This document shows positions 16,957-26,885 of a DNA stretch of 64,000 nt, one piece after another. The DNA lies in the NCBI RefSeq assembly GCF_026013365.1, contig NZ_JAPDOE010000001.1, forward strand, positions 620,001 through 684,000, in the 5' to 3' direction. A model generated the notes under the pieces. The model was not told the DNA's origin. It was given only the letters and a program-made list of their open reading frames with translations, and searched no databases. How positions within the stretch are numbered: the stretch's first letter is position 1; each line of letters starts with the position of its first letter. This DNA is from Paenibacillus sp. LS1. GTDB lineage: Bacteria; Bacillota; Bacilli; Paenibacillales; Paenibacillaceae. The position numbers and the translations under genes were made by a program.

Positions 16957-19900
16957 TCAAAGCCCCGTTGCTCTTAGAATGTCGTAGATCGTTTCACTGA
17001 ACACCCGACCTGGAACGTTGCCAAGAGCAATGGATTTGTTATCACCATAGTAATAATATTGCTTGTTACTTGGTTTGAAGAAATGTAGGGATTCCAGTGT
17101 AATGTCATCCAATCCCTCGTAATACGTGATGCTCGTACCGCTGAATTGCAATTCTGCAACAAGATCTCCGTACTCTTTATAAAATTCATGATACCAGCCG
17201 CCGTCCTGTGCCGGTCCTTTGATCCAACCGTATTTCTCCAGTGCTTTGGGGAAAGCCGTTGGTGAAAAATCAGACTCGGGCAGATGATCGTATTCATTCT
17301 TCGTTTTATCCTCATCTTCCGGCTGGTGAATCTCACGATTTAATTGCTCGAATGGCTGCTTGATCTCGTAATCCTCCAACTGCGTTGTCCAACCTTCAAG
17401 GGTAGCCTGATCCAATTCCAGCGGGTGTATAAGTCCCACCTGCGCACCTGAAGGCAGATCAACCTCATCCTCGTCCACTGTATTGAATGTGCCATCCTCC
17501 ATATAACGGAACTTGCTGATCAGAGCGCCATCCTCATACGTTCCCCAGATCAGACCAACAGCAAATTTCTGCATAATTACATTTTGTACAAACAGGGCTT
17601 TCCACTCATCAGCAGACCATAGACGTTGTTTGGACAATGACTCTTCCAGACGCTGTGCCTGAATGCTAACCATGGATTTGAGATCTTTTTTCAGTTGCGT
17701 GAAACGTGCCTTGGACTGCGCTGCCAATTCAGGATCATCTTTCTGTGCAGGAGCAGGCAGACTCTTCACGGATTTGCCTGTTTCTTCATTTAAGACAACG
17801 ACTTGCAAGTCTCCATTCACCTTAATCAGGAATGAGCGCTCTCCGTAACTAAGCTGCATGGTTCCTTTTTCATCAAAACCAAGTGTGGTGACCAGACGAT
17901 CCTCCAGTTGTTCCGAGGTAAGTCCCATATTATCGGCTGCAAGCTGCAACGCTTCTTCTGCTGCACCTTTCACCTGACGGTTCTTCACGCCACGTTTGAT
18001 CTTGTCAATCGCCATAAGAGCAGATGGATCTTTCAGGTAAGCGAGCACTTTCACAGCATCTGCAGCAATCGCGCCGCGGCTATTTTCTGTCCATTCCTTA
18101 ATTTGCGGAGCTAAAATATTTACAATCTGAATATCGCCAAAGAGTGCTGATACATACATCACCCATTTCTCTTTTGCAGGAGCACCTTCTTGAATCCAGA
18201 CCTGGAGCAGTTCACTTGCAAAACGAGCGAGCGATGCCTCACTTACGTATTCACGTAATTCATTTAATCTTTCATTGGGTCCTGAGGTGTGATCCAGCGA
18301 TTGCACCAATGCATACTGCTTAATCCGATCATCTAAAGGCTGATTGTCTTCATTACGTATAAGTGAAGGGAGATCTTTTAAGGACAACCAGCTCAGTCTC
18401 GACAACTTTTTGGCATCTGCCTGATCAGCGAGTGCAGCATGGGCATACTCTGGACTTAAATCTGCGGTATCCAGCAGAATTTGGATCAAGCTCTTCCACT
18501 CATCAGACTTCTCTTTCTTCAAAAGCTCACCGTACAGCTCCTTGCTGTTTTCCAGACTGCGGATCGCGGTCAAAGCCATCTCTTTAATCGCCACTTTTTT
18601 CTCCGAGAGGTATACGAGTGTATACAATTCCTGATCAGGGATTCGGTTGAATTCGGCTAAGGCCACACCGTTGGCCTTTTTGGAAGAATCCTGCAATCCG
18701 GCACGAATCGCTTCAGCCAGTTGTTTCTTCGTTAGCTCATCACGTTGTTCAAAGGTAAGCTCCAGAATTAAAATGCGTGTATCTGTTGGCAGTTTCTTGT
18801 ACTGTGTCAGCGCATAGTCCAGATTTTGCTGAATGATTCGGCGGTATTCGTCATGTGGCATGGATTTGTATCTGTAGTCGGTCATGCCATTGAGAGAAAG
18901 CAGACTGGTTAGCAGTTTCTCTCGTTGCACCTCAGGATCTTGCCCATAACGTTGAAGCAGTTTCTCTCCACTGAATGCGTACGAATTGTACATGTCTGAG
19001 ACAATATCCAGCGTCCAATCGGGATGGGTGGTCAGGATTGCGAACCTGCGCATTGCCTCCGACTCCAAGGGCAGGAAACTGATGCTTATCAGATTGTGAA
19101 TACGCTTCTTGTCCCGATTAAGGTTATTAAACAGACCACGACTATTCGGGTCCTCCCAATATTCCTCAAGGGAGTTCTCCCCGCTTAAGTATCTTGCAAT
19201 CGTAAGTCCTTGACGTCCCCCATCCAAAGGATGCCGAAGAGCGTTGAATACTGCTTGCTCCAGGGACCCCTCCGCATTAGGCAATGTCAATCCTTGATCA
19301 TCCATGAATTTCTGAATGCAAAGTTTGAGGAATGGTGGTTTGATAATCTCGTATGCTCGAATCGCTTGTTCAGGACGATGCGCGATCGCGGATTGTAACA
19401 TGTTCCAAGATACCGTGTACGAATTAAGCTCGTCCCGCAACATTTCAACCAACTGATAAGGCTCATCCAGAGGCACAAGTCCAGCAAGCAGATCATTTTG
19501 ACTCTTTGCTCTAGGGTCCATACTCAGCAAGTAACGGCGAACTTCAAGTGGATAAATCTCATGTAATTGATGTATTGTGTGAAGCAAAACATGTCCAATA
19601 TCACTATTCGTATCAAGGAACCATTGTTTACCTCCACTAATGTTAATCAGGTACAACAAGGCACCACTCACAAGTACCATAGTTTGATGGAATACTGTGT
19701 TTGAACATTGCTCTTTTGAAGAGAAAGACGTATTGGGATACAGCTCAGCTATGAGCCGACTGCGCTTTTCTTTGAGGAATTCATCCTTCAATTCTTGGGA
19801 TGATCCGTTATGCTTTCCTTGAATATTACTTACCACTACAGGTTCAATCAACGTATGTAGCTCGTCCCGCAACTTATCTGGATCATTAGCCATCACATGT

Positions 19901-20514
19901 TGAAACAACACGGGTAACGATTGAGCAGAAGATTGAACCTCTGCAAGATGAGAAGCCGTGTCACTGAGTTTTGAATAGAGTTGTAGCAGCATTAACGCAT
20001 TGATTACATCTCGATAATCCCCCTGGGTGTCAGCCTTTTTGGAATCAATAAGCCACTGGGCACGCTTTAATTTGCTCTTTAATTCAGCCGAGATTTCGTT
20101 CTCGCCCGCAAACTGTTTGATCTTCTCCAACCGGGCCAACAACCCACCCATGCGATCAGCGCTTTTGCTCTTCCCGCTCAATCCGTAGGCTTCTGAATCA
20201 TTTCCCATACAGACAGTAAAAGCATCCGTTCTCCATGAACTTCTTTTGGAATAATTGGATTCCAGATATATCACAATAGCCCCGGCCCGGTAAAATATAT
20301 CTCCATCATCTTTTTTGGCGAGCTTCATAAGCAGATCAATCGTTTGATACACATAATGACTCGAATTTCCCATCATATTCGGGAACTTGTCTGTCGTTCC
20401 CAATACATAATCAATAATTTCGGAGCTTCGGTCTGTTTTTAAAGAATACTCGTTGGAACAGGTCACTGCGAATTTCTCCACCAAAGTTTCTACTGCACGG
20501 TCTGCGGTAAGCAT
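16957..20514 (-). CDS. Large DUF4132-domain protein (YehI/MolR-like)
   Basis: 1185 aa from the ATG at 20514, which has GAGGAGGAACGTGTA directly upstream; a longer frame to 20571 would run into the preceding gene. The bulk is helical and HEAT-like (for example LYTLVYLSEKKVAIKEMALTAI and AIAADAVKVLAYLKDPSALMAIDKI). The C-terminal part has the DUF4132 region (SADEWKALFVQNVIMQKFA, LIWGTY, VGLIHPLEL, QPFEQLNRE), followed by a beta-rich tail. No enzyme motif is evident. It is 19 bases from the VWA gene and four bases from the SWIM gene. E. coli YehI is a DUF4132 protein of about the same size in the yeh region. Likely a scaffold or effector subunit; not established. Confidence 0.85.
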   Translation of the reverse strand: MLTADRAVETLVEKFAVTCSNEYSLKTDRSSEIIDYVLGTTDKFPNMMGNSSHYVYQTIDLLMKLAKKDDGDIFYRAGAIVIYLESNYSKRSSWRTDAFTVCMGNDSEAYGLSGKSKSADRMGGLLARLEKIKQFAGENEISAELKSKLKRAQWLIDSKKADTQGDYRDVINALMLLQLYSKLSDTASHLAEVQSSAQSLPVLFQHVMANDPDKLRDELHTLIEPVVVSNIQGKHNGSSQELKDEFLKEKRSRLIAELYPNTSFSSKEQCSNTVFHQTMVLVSGALLYLINISGGKQWFLDTNSDIGHVLLHTIHQLHEIYPLEVRRYLLSMDPRAKSQNDLLAGLVPLDEPYQLVEMLRDELNSYTVSWNMLQSAIAHRPEQAIRAYEIIKPPFLKLCIQKFMDDQGLTLPNAEGSLEQAVFNALRHPLDGGRQGLTIARYLSGENSLEEYWEDPNSRGLFNNLNRDKKRIHNLISISFLPLESEAMRRFAILTTHPDWTLDIVSDMYNSYAFSGEKLLQRYGQDPEVQREKLLTSLLSLNGMTDYRYKSMPHDEYRRIIQQNLDYALTQYKKLPTDTRILILELTFEQRDELTKKQLAEAIRAGLQDSSKKANGVALAEFNRIPDQELYTLVYLSEKKVAIKEMALTAIRSLENSKELYGELLKKEKSDEWKSLIQILLDTADLSPEYAHAALADQADAKKLSRLSWLSLKDLPSLIRNEDNQPLDDRIKQYALVQSLDHTSGPNERLNELREYVSEASLARFASELLQVWIQEGAPAKEKWVMYVSALFGDIQIVNILAPQIKEWTENSRGAIAADAVKVLAYLKDPSALMAIDKIKRGVKNRQVKGAAEEALQLAADNMGLTSEQLEDRLVTTLGFDEKGTMQLSYGERSFLIKVNGDLQVVVLNEETGKSVKSLPAPAQKDDPELAAQSKARFTQLKKDLKSMVSIQAQRLEESLSKQRLWSADEWKALFVQNVIMQKFAVGLIWGTYEDGALISKFRYMEDGTFNTVDEDEVDLPSGAQVGLIHPLELDQATLEGWTTQLEDYEIKQPFEQLNREIHQPEDEDKTKNEYDHLPESDFSPTAFPKALEKYGWIKGPAQDGGWYHEFYKEYGDLVAELQFSGTSITYYEGLDDITLESLHFFKPSNKQYYYYGDNKSIALGNVPGRVFSETIYDILRATGL

Positions 20515-20533
20515 TACACGTTCCTCCTCAAAT

Positions 20534-21757
20534 TTAAGTGATGATCTCGCCAATCCAATCTGCCAACTCATTTGGGGTAATTGCGGCTACATGAGCGCCC
20601 ATATTCGTTAAGGTCTGTGCTGCATGTTTGTTATAGACTGAATCCCCGTTAAAATCGAGTGCGGTGAGAACCAGTAGCTTGCATCCTGCATCGATGATAT
20701 CTTTACAGGCTTTGTACATCTGCGCAATCGGGTAACCTTCCTCCAGATCACTGACCAGAATAAAGATGGTTTTGCCCGGATTATCGATTAGCGTCTCGCC
20801 ATAACGCAACGCTTTGGTAATATGTGTTCCCCCGCCGAGCTGTACATTCATGAGCACATCTACGGGGTCTTCCAGCCTGTCGCTCAGATCAACAACCTGC
20901 GTATCAAATATAAATAATTTCGTGCGTAGCGCATTCAAGCGATAGAAGATGCTCGCCATTACCGAACTGTAGATGACTGAATCCAGCATACTGCCACTTT
21001 CGTCCACACCAATGATGATGTTCCACTTGTTATGAGGCTGTATACTCCCGTCGAAATACAGACGATCAATTACAAACCTGCGCTTGTTTTTATCGTAATT
21101 CTTCAAGTTCTTGGTGATGGTTCGCTTGAAATTCAGATTGCGCAAGGATCGTACTGAACTGGAGGTATAGCGACTGCGTTTGCCCATGATACTGGCTCGG
21201 GTCTGCGATTCCAGCTTGCTGCGGAGCTCTTCAACCACAGTTCGCACGATATCCTTGGCGCTCTTTAATACCTCACCTTTCATCCGTCCTTTGAATTGCA
21301 TAATATTCTTGAGCAGATTCATGTTCGGTTCAAGGGATTCAAGCAACTTTTTGTCCGTTAATAATTCTGTCAGCCCATAGCGGTCAAGCGCCTGTTTCTC
21401 CAATATTTCTACCGTTGGTTTGGGAAACAGGTCCCTGACTTTGTGCAACCATTTCGGGACAGTCAGATTAGACGCACCGCGTCCTCCCTCTTTTCGGTAA
21501 CCTTGTTCTTCACCGTATTCACGGTTATAGAGATAACCCAGAATCTCATCGATTTCCGTATATTGAAATTCAGCCGAAGTGTATTGGTCTGTATTACACA
21601 ACCCTTCTTCGGCGGATTCACCAAGAATCAGACGCCATCGATTCAAGGTTTCAGCAGAATGATGATCTCCTCGGTTGCTTCCATCCGGATTGGAGGTTTT
21701 GTCCGTTTCTCCGGTTTCTTTCGTTATCCGATTCGCTTCATTCATATTAGCTTCCAT
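20534..21757 (-). CDS. VWA-domain protein (CoxE/YehP-like) partner of a MoxR ATPase
   Basis: 407 aa. A helical N-terminal half precedes a von Willebrand A domain with a complete metal-ion-dependent adhesion site: DESGS at 252-256, the threonine in GGGTH at 308-312, and the aspartate in SDLEEG at 336-341. Such proteins act with MoxR AAA+ ATPases to remodel or metallate target complexes. The ATG at 21757 follows AAGGAG by eight bases and overlaps the DUF5682 gene by 16 bases. A second ATG at 21745 is less well spaced. The N-terminus is hydrophilic with no signal peptide, so the protein should be cytosolic. Confidence 0.9.
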   Translation of the reverse strand: MEANMNEANRITKETGETDKTSNPDGSNRGDHHSAETLNRWRLILGESAEEGLCNTDQYTSAEFQYTEIDEILGYLYNREYGEEQGYRKEGGRGASNLTVPKWLHKVRDLFPKPTVEILEKQALDRYGLTELLTDKKLLESLEPNMNLLKNIMQFKGRMKGEVLKSAKDIVRTVVEELRSKLESQTRASIMGKRSRYTSSSVRSLRNLNFKRTITKNLKNYDKNKRRFVIDRLYFDGSIQPHNKWNIIIGVDESGSMLDSVIYSSVMASIFYRLNALRTKLFIFDTQVVDLSDRLEDPVDVLMNVQLGGGTHITKALRYGETLIDNPGKTIFILVSDLEEGYPIAQMYKACKDIIDAGCKLLVLTALDFNGDSVYNKHAAQTLTNMGAHVAAITPNELADWIGEIIT

Positions 21758-24210
21758 GCGGCAAACTCCTTTCGAAGCGCTTCATCCCATGCTTTGGACT
21801 GAATTAGCATCTGTTCATCGACCGCAGGTCTTAACATCTCTTCCGGTTCAACCTGATGCAGACTCGCCACCCGCTCAGCAATCAAGCCCGTCTCCATTGG
21901 TGTAAAATAGGTGAATGCCAACCGTAATTCCGGTACCATACTGATGAAGTCGTCGTAGGATAGCTGTTCTATCAAATAATTCAACTCGGACAACAGCTGA
22001 TCTTCATATAAAAAAGCGTCACGTGCTACAGAGAATACTCCCTGTAAAAAAAATGCCGTTTGACGGGTCTGATCCGGTGTACCATGGATATACCCACGTG
22101 CACGATCAACAATCTCTTCCCTGGGCCTGTCGCCGAGCCCTGAGGAAATAGCAACACACACACCCTCCAGCTGAGCCGGAAGCTGGTGATCAGACAAAAG
22201 CTCATTCAGGTGAATTCGGAATGTCTCATCCTGAAAATGCTCCTCTGATGACTCCGCGAGCATGGCTAGCAACTTCAATCCCTGAATAATGGCTTCATGC
22301 TCATCCGGGTTGGCTCTAGAGAGCTGTAGCAGCTTGTCTACGGCATTCCTGTAAGCCTCGGATACCAACTCAGGGAGTTGTTGCTCGTCAGATAATCCCA
22401 GTAGCCTGCGGTGCTGATGAATTCGGTTCAAGACTTGCAGACTGTTACATAAGGAAAGGAAATTCCCGTCGGTTCTCAGCGCCGAGCGCACCTGTTCATA
22501 AAGCTTCATCGCAGTGTCCTGAAGCCCCATGAGCAGCGCTTGGAGCATTAGTCGGGAAAGTTCACCGCTATGATGATCCGGTATTTCTTGCATCTGTTCT
22601 TCCATTTTGCGTGTAGCCGCCCCGGCAAGCGTTCCGCCATAGAGAGAGTTCTCTATCAATCTGGCTTCAATACGGGATGAGTACATATAAACCCAGGTTT
22701 CGCGTACAAGATTCATGTCACGTTCTGCGATCCAGTCCGGCCCGGATTGCCGTTTAGCGAATTCCGGAACCAGATACGTGATACACTGAATCAATTGACT
22801 TATCTGACGGTGTTCCGGTTTCGCATACAGATCCAGCACTTTCTTGTGTTGTCCTGTTGTGCGGATCTGCAGTTTGTGTCCTGTACAACGCACCTTGAAG
22901 TCCTCCACGATGGGAATACTGAATGAATTGGGAGCCACGCTTCCAATGACGTCTCCTGTCAATAACTGCTGAAGCTCTTGCAACGGTTTATCGGTCGCTA
23001 GGGTAAGTTCCCCCTTCACAAAGGAAGAGAGTGCTGCATCCATCAACTCATAGACGCCGCCTTCCCTTTTCCCCCGAAGCCCGGCAAGACCCTGTATCAT
23101 GCTGTACGCCTCAATCGCATCACTCGTTGATACATGCTCGTGTCCGTCCCGTAATTGGCGCATCAGCCGGGATAACAAGTCCAGAGCCGTTAGATTATAT
23201 GGTGTACTCTTCTTGCGAAGCAGCTGGTTCCAGATCTGATCGTAATAATTCACATAAGGCATGCCGCTCGCATATCCATTGAGCCGATCCGCTTCAGCAA
23301 AGGTATAGACCATCGGGTACATTTGTTGGTGAACCGGATCTGGATCAACTGCACTTTGTTGAGACGTACCTGGTTTACCTCGTCCATCCAAACGTTGATC
23401 TGCATGATGTTTCTCCATTTCCGGCTGTTCCAATTCGGATTCAAGTTTCTCTGATATCAACAGTCCATAGGTATGAAATCCACCGGTAATGACAAGCACA
23501 CGGTCATGCTCCTGTACCGCTTGTTGAATACGTTGTCTCATATGTGCTTCTCTTGCCAGATCACCTGAAGACTGTAATCTTTCCGTGGAATAGCACATTC
23601 GGGATAACGTACAATACGTGAATACATCCTGCACGAACGCCCGAGTGGATTTCTCCAGACCGCCAATCTCAAACACCTTTTCCCACAATTCATCAAAACT
23701 GCGACAGTTTGTTTTTTGGCACAACCGATTAATGAAGTCAGACCCCGCAAGCAAGGTCTCGTCCTGGATGGAGATCTCCTTTTGTTCTGTCTGACCAGAC
23801 TTGGATGCACGAGTGGAGAAGTGACGATAGTCCAGATCAATAAACTTTGCCGGAATGTCCAGACGTTTTGCTTCTTTCAAAGCGACATATTCAGGCGAAT
23901 ACCGAAGCATCGGATAATAGCAGGCTTCTCTCTCCAGTTCACTCTCATAGGTATAGTACAGACTGACAGGCGGTATGGTTGCCTCATCACTCAGCACCGA
24001 AATTAATGGATTACCACTCTCTGGTCCTTCGATTAGAATGATATCCGGCTTGTACTCCCCAATTAATCGTAATAAGTGATACGAACATGCAGGGCTGTGG
24101 TGTCTAATAGGATAATAGACCGTATGATTACTCAGGTTATATACCTGGGACTCGAACAAGGATTGTAACTGATCAACATCAGGGTCCAGTACTGCTGTTA
24201 ACCGATCCAT
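21742..24210 (-). CDS. DUF5682 family protein (YehM-like), TraB/ChaN-like N-terminal fold
   Basis: 822 aa. The N-terminus carries the family signature YYPIRHHSPACS (32-43) and ILIEGPESG (58-66), and near residue 245 VITGGFH. This resembles the TraB/EreA/ChaN superfamily pattern of an IEGP-type acidic motif plus a GxxH histidine. The remaining 550 residues are mostly helical. The ATG at 24210 has GAGGAGAGAAA upstream and overlaps the AAA+ gene by 13 bases. Conserved histidines and acidic residues at the N-terminus raise the possibility of a hydrolase, but no activity is known to me for this family. It is the second gene of the operon. Confidence 0.85.
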   Translation of the reverse strand: MDRLTAVLDPDVDQLQSLFESQVYNLSNHTVYYPIRHHSPACSYHLLRLIGEYKPDIILIEGPESGNPLISVLSDEATIPPVSLYYTYESELEREACYYPMLRYSPEYVALKEAKRLDIPAKFIDLDYRHFSTRASKSGQTEQKEISIQDETLLAGSDFINRLCQKTNCRSFDELWEKVFEIGGLEKSTRAFVQDVFTYCTLSRMCYSTERLQSSGDLAREAHMRQRIQQAVQEHDRVLVITGGFHTYGLLISEKLESELEQPEMEKHHADQRLDGRGKPGTSQQSAVDPDPVHQQMYPMVYTFAEADRLNGYASGMPYVNYYDQIWNQLLRKKSTPYNLTALDLLSRLMRQLRDGHEHVSTSDAIEAYSMIQGLAGLRGKREGGVYELMDAALSSFVKGELTLATDKPLQELQQLLTGDVIGSVAPNSFSIPIVEDFKVRCTGHKLQIRTTGQHKKVLDLYAKPEHRQISQLIQCITYLVPEFAKRQSGPDWIAERDMNLVRETWVYMYSSRIEARLIENSLYGGTLAGAATRKMEEQMQEIPDHHSGELSRLMLQALLMGLQDTAMKLYEQVRSALRTDGNFLSLCNSLQVLNRIHQHRRLLGLSDEQQLPELVSEAYRNAVDKLLQLSRANPDEHEAIIQGLKLLAMLAESSEEHFQDETFRIHLNELLSDHQLPAQLEGVCVAISSGLGDRPREEIVDRARGYIHGTPDQTRQTAFFLQGVFSVARDAFLYEDQLLSELNYLIEQLSYDDFISMVPELRLAFTYFTPMETGLIAERVASLHQVEPEEMLRPAVDEQMLIQSKAWDEALRKEFAAWKLI

Positions 24211-25298
24211 TTTCTCTCCTCATAATAGTCCTTCCACATTCCCTCTTCTCTAGAACGCTCTTTTACGACCTTGGAGAAGTAGGTTTTGAGAATGGACAGA
24301 TCCTTGTCGTTTTCCTTCGCAATGGTTCCCAGCATGTTCTGCACCAACCGATCCAGCGCAATAGCCTTATCTTCGTAATAATAGGAAGTCATCGCACTCT
24401 GAACATAGACAGACACCGCTTCCGCCGTACTCATGGATGCTTGAGGGGTATCGAGCTTGTATCCTTCCCGTGTCATGCCGGTGCGCAGTTCCATAAATGT
24501 TGTAGCCAGCAATTCAACCACATCCGGATTAATTTCAATATCAATTCCACTATGTAATAACAGACTTCTTGCCTGAGATTCAATTATTTTGGCTTCCATC
24601 TTCACGTTATGAATGGGCTTGATCGTTTCGAAATTGAACCGACGCTTCAAGGCACCGCTCATTTCGTTAACACCTTTATCCCGAATATTTGCTGTAGCAA
24701 TGACGTTAAATCCCGGTTGGGCAAACAGTACACCACCGTCCAGTTCAGGAATGCTCATGACCTTGTCACTGAGAATACTGATCAGACTGTCTTGCGCTTC
24801 GGCGGGACAACGTGTAATCTCTTCAAAACGGGTAAGAATGCCTTTTTTCATTCCGCTATATAACGGCGATGGCACAAGCGCAGCTTCCGAAGGACCTTTA
24901 TCGAGCAGCATGGCGTAATTCCATGAATACTTGATCATATCCTCCGTCGTGCCTGCTGTACCCTGAATCGTGTTCAGACTGGTTCCGGAGATCGCTGCGG
25001 TCAGCAGTTCGCTAAGCATGGTCTTGGCTGTTCCGGGTTCTCCCACAAGCATTAACCCTCGATTGCCTGCCAGAGTGACCACGGCGCGCTCTATTAACAC
25101 GTCATTGCCATAGAATTTACGAGTAATCGGGATCTCTTCTCCATTTAATAACGCCGGCTTATCCCTGCCAATAATAAAATCGCGCACATAGGCAGGAGAT
25201 AACAGCCAGTTTGGGGGACGTTTCCCCTGATCTTCCTCTCGCAATGCACGTAATTCAACCTCGTATAATATCTCGGCGGGTGGTTTAAGCATCTCCAT
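24198..25298 (-). CDS. MoxR-type AAA+ ATPase (YehL-like)
   Basis: 366 aa from the ATG at 25298; a TTG at 25304 is an equally possible start, both behind AGAGGAG at 25310-25316. Walker A is GEPGTAKTM. The Walker B region reads LTRFEEITR, so the usual aspartate-glutamate pair appears as Glu-Glu. Sensor 1 is NVIATAN and the arginine-finger region GALKRRFNF. This pattern fits the MoxR branch, whose members act as chaperones with VWA proteins, and a VWA protein is encoded two genes downstream. It is the first gene of a six-gene run on the minus strand with overlaps or tiny gaps throughout. Confidence 0.9.
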   Translation of the reverse strand: MEMLKPPAEILYEVELRALREEDQGKRPPNWLLSPAYVRDFIIGRDKPALLNGEEIPITRKFYGNDVLIERAVVTLAGNRGLMLVGEPGTAKTMLSELLTAAISGTSLNTIQGTAGTTEDMIKYSWNYAMLLDKGPSEAALVPSPLYSGMKKGILTRFEEITRCPAEAQDSLISILSDKVMSIPELDGGVLFAQPGFNVIATANIRDKGVNEMSGALKRRFNFETIKPIHNVKMEAKIIESQARSLLLHSGIDIEINPDVVELLATTFMELRTGMTREGYKLDTPQASMSTAEAVSVYVQSAMTSYYYEDKAIALDRLVQNMLGTIAKENDKDLSILKTYFSKVVKERSREEGMWKDYYEERKWIG

Positions 25299-25614
25299 CG
25301 TCAAGGTGTCTCCTCTCACATAAACAGATCGTATGTTCTTATTCCTATCATTTTATCACAGCAGTCCAGCAACTACCCGGTAAAACGATAAAAATGGTTG
25401 AAACGTCCTTCTTATCAGCACTCTTCCTAAGTCCTTGGACATAGTGTATAGCACAAATATGAAGGTGAAATATCCTTACAGCCGTTTCAACACACTGGTT
25501 TCGGCTGTGAATCAGTATGCTTATTACCTATTTAAAAGCATTGTAGGCCATATGACCTTAGGATTCATTACACTTTCGATCATGTGTTTCAACCAAATGA
25601 AGCCGATTATTACA
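25299..25614. other. Upstream region of the AAA+/VWA operon
   Basis: About 320 bases without a credible gene. A 74-codon frame on the plus strand has no ribosome binding site and looks random. It should hold the promoter of the minus-strand AAA+ operon, but I cannot pick -35 and -10 boxes with confidence and see no clear operator palindrome. Confidence 0.4.
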
Positions 25615-25650
25615 AAGAAGACACAGGCCATCAGCAGCCTGTGTCTTCTT
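25615..25650 (-). terminator. 14-bp hairpin terminator of the aldo/keto reductase gene
   Basis: AAGAAGACACAGGC pairs perfectly with GCCTGTGTCTTCTT around an eight-base loop. On the minus strand the stem ends in TCTTCTTTG. It lies 70 bases past the aldo/keto reductase stop and could also act on plus-strand transcripts. Confidence 0.75.
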
Positions 25651-25719
25651 ATATGTTAAAATTTCACCCAACATCTATGAATTTTGATCGAAACTATCCA
25701 CTCTCTCAGAAGTCCCTAA

Positions 25720-26697
25720 TTACATTCTGCGACCACACGAAGCTGAATACAGCTCGTACCACTCATACCGGGTTAGCTCAATCTTCGTCGCGTCACGACA
25801 GGCCAGAATACGTTCTGGCCGAATCGAACCAATCACAGGCTGAATACCTGCTGGATGTTTCATTAACCAAGCCAATACAATAGACTCCGGTGTCACCCCA
25901 CGCTCCTTGGCCATTCGATCAACCAATTGAGCCGTATGCTCAATTTCAGGGCGCTGTCCCTCAACTACCCTGCCAGTAAATCGCCCCTGAGCAAGGGGAC
26001 CCCAGGCTTGCAGTTGAATATGCTCTGCCTGACAATATTCCATCGTACCATAAGGAAACACGTTGTCTCTGGCTTGGGGTCGATTCACCGTCACACCAGC
26101 TTCTACGAACCCGATTTTGTCAAGACTCATCTCCAACTGATTCACAATCAGAGGCACTTTACTATGAAGCTGAAGAAGACGAATCTGTTCAGAACCCATG
26201 TTGGACACACCAAAATGACGCACTTTACCGGAATGGTGCAGCTCAGCCAGTGCTTCCCCAATCTCTTGTGGATGGGCGAGCGGATCAGGACGGTGCAGCA
26301 GCAAAATATCCAGATAATCGATGCCGAGCCGTTCCAGGATACCATCAACACTCGCCAGGATATGTGCACCTGAGGTATCATAACGCTGCGGTCCTGCATC
26401 ATCACCTACAAGGCGTATACCACACTTCGACTGTATAATGATCTGTTCACGCAAGCCGGGAGTTTCAGATAAAACTCGCCCCAAGACATGCTCTGCCTTA
26501 CCACGTGTGTAAATATCCGCCAGGTCAAAGTGATTAATGCCTATTTCGATAGCTGCTTCTACAGCTCGATGACCTTCTACGACAAGATCTGAAGTAATGG
26601 GGAACCCATCCCATTCACCCCCAAACCGCATACAGCCAAGAACCATTCGACTTGCCGGAATCTGGTGATGATGCAAAGGAAGTTGTGCGTAAGACAT
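25720..26697 (-). CDS. Aldo/keto reductase (YdhF-like)
   Basis: 325 aa NADPH-dependent oxidoreductase with a TIM-barrel fold. Seen are the N-terminal LGCMRFGG, the catalytic region HFDLADIYTRGKAEHVLG with the Asp and Tyr of the active site, the lysine region IIQSKCGIR, YLDILLLHRPDP with the active-site His, and the cofactor-binding C-terminal IQPVIGSIRPERI. I use the ATG at 26697, which follows GAGGTG; a longer frame to 26742 lacks a site. It is divergent from the P450 gene. Substrate unknown. Confidence 0.9.
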   Translation of the reverse strand: MSYAQLPLHHHQIPASRMVLGCMRFGGEWDGFPITSDLVVEGHRAVEAAIEIGINHFDLADIYTRGKAEHVLGRVLSETPGLREQIIIQSKCGIRLVGDDAGPQRYDTSGAHILASVDGILERLGIDYLDILLLHRPDPLAHPQEIGEALAELHHSGKVRHFGVSNMGSEQIRLLQLHSKVPLIVNQLEMSLDKIGFVEAGVTVNRPQARDNVFPYGTMEYCQAEHIQLQAWGPLAQGRFTGRVVEGQRPEIEHTAQLVDRMAKERGVTPESIVLAWLMKHPAGIQPVIGSIRPERILACRDATKIELTRYEWYELYSASCGRRM

Positions 26698-26885
26698 ATC
26701 AGCATTCACCTCATTTTCATTTTTACGAAGCACAATGATCAATCTTCTCTACATGTCTTCTTCTATCTTCCTCTATTTTCCTGCTCCTTCATCCGTACGG
26801 CTCAAAAACAAGGTTTCAAAAGCTTGTCTATTGAATATATAGAGGGTGCAGGTATTATGCAGGAATATGAGAGGAGATTTTGCAT

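Noticed and set aside
25435-25659. A 74-codon plus-strand frame upstream of the AAA+ operon
   Set aside because: No ribosome binding site, no recognisable domain, and its end lies within the aldo/keto reductase terminator hairpin.
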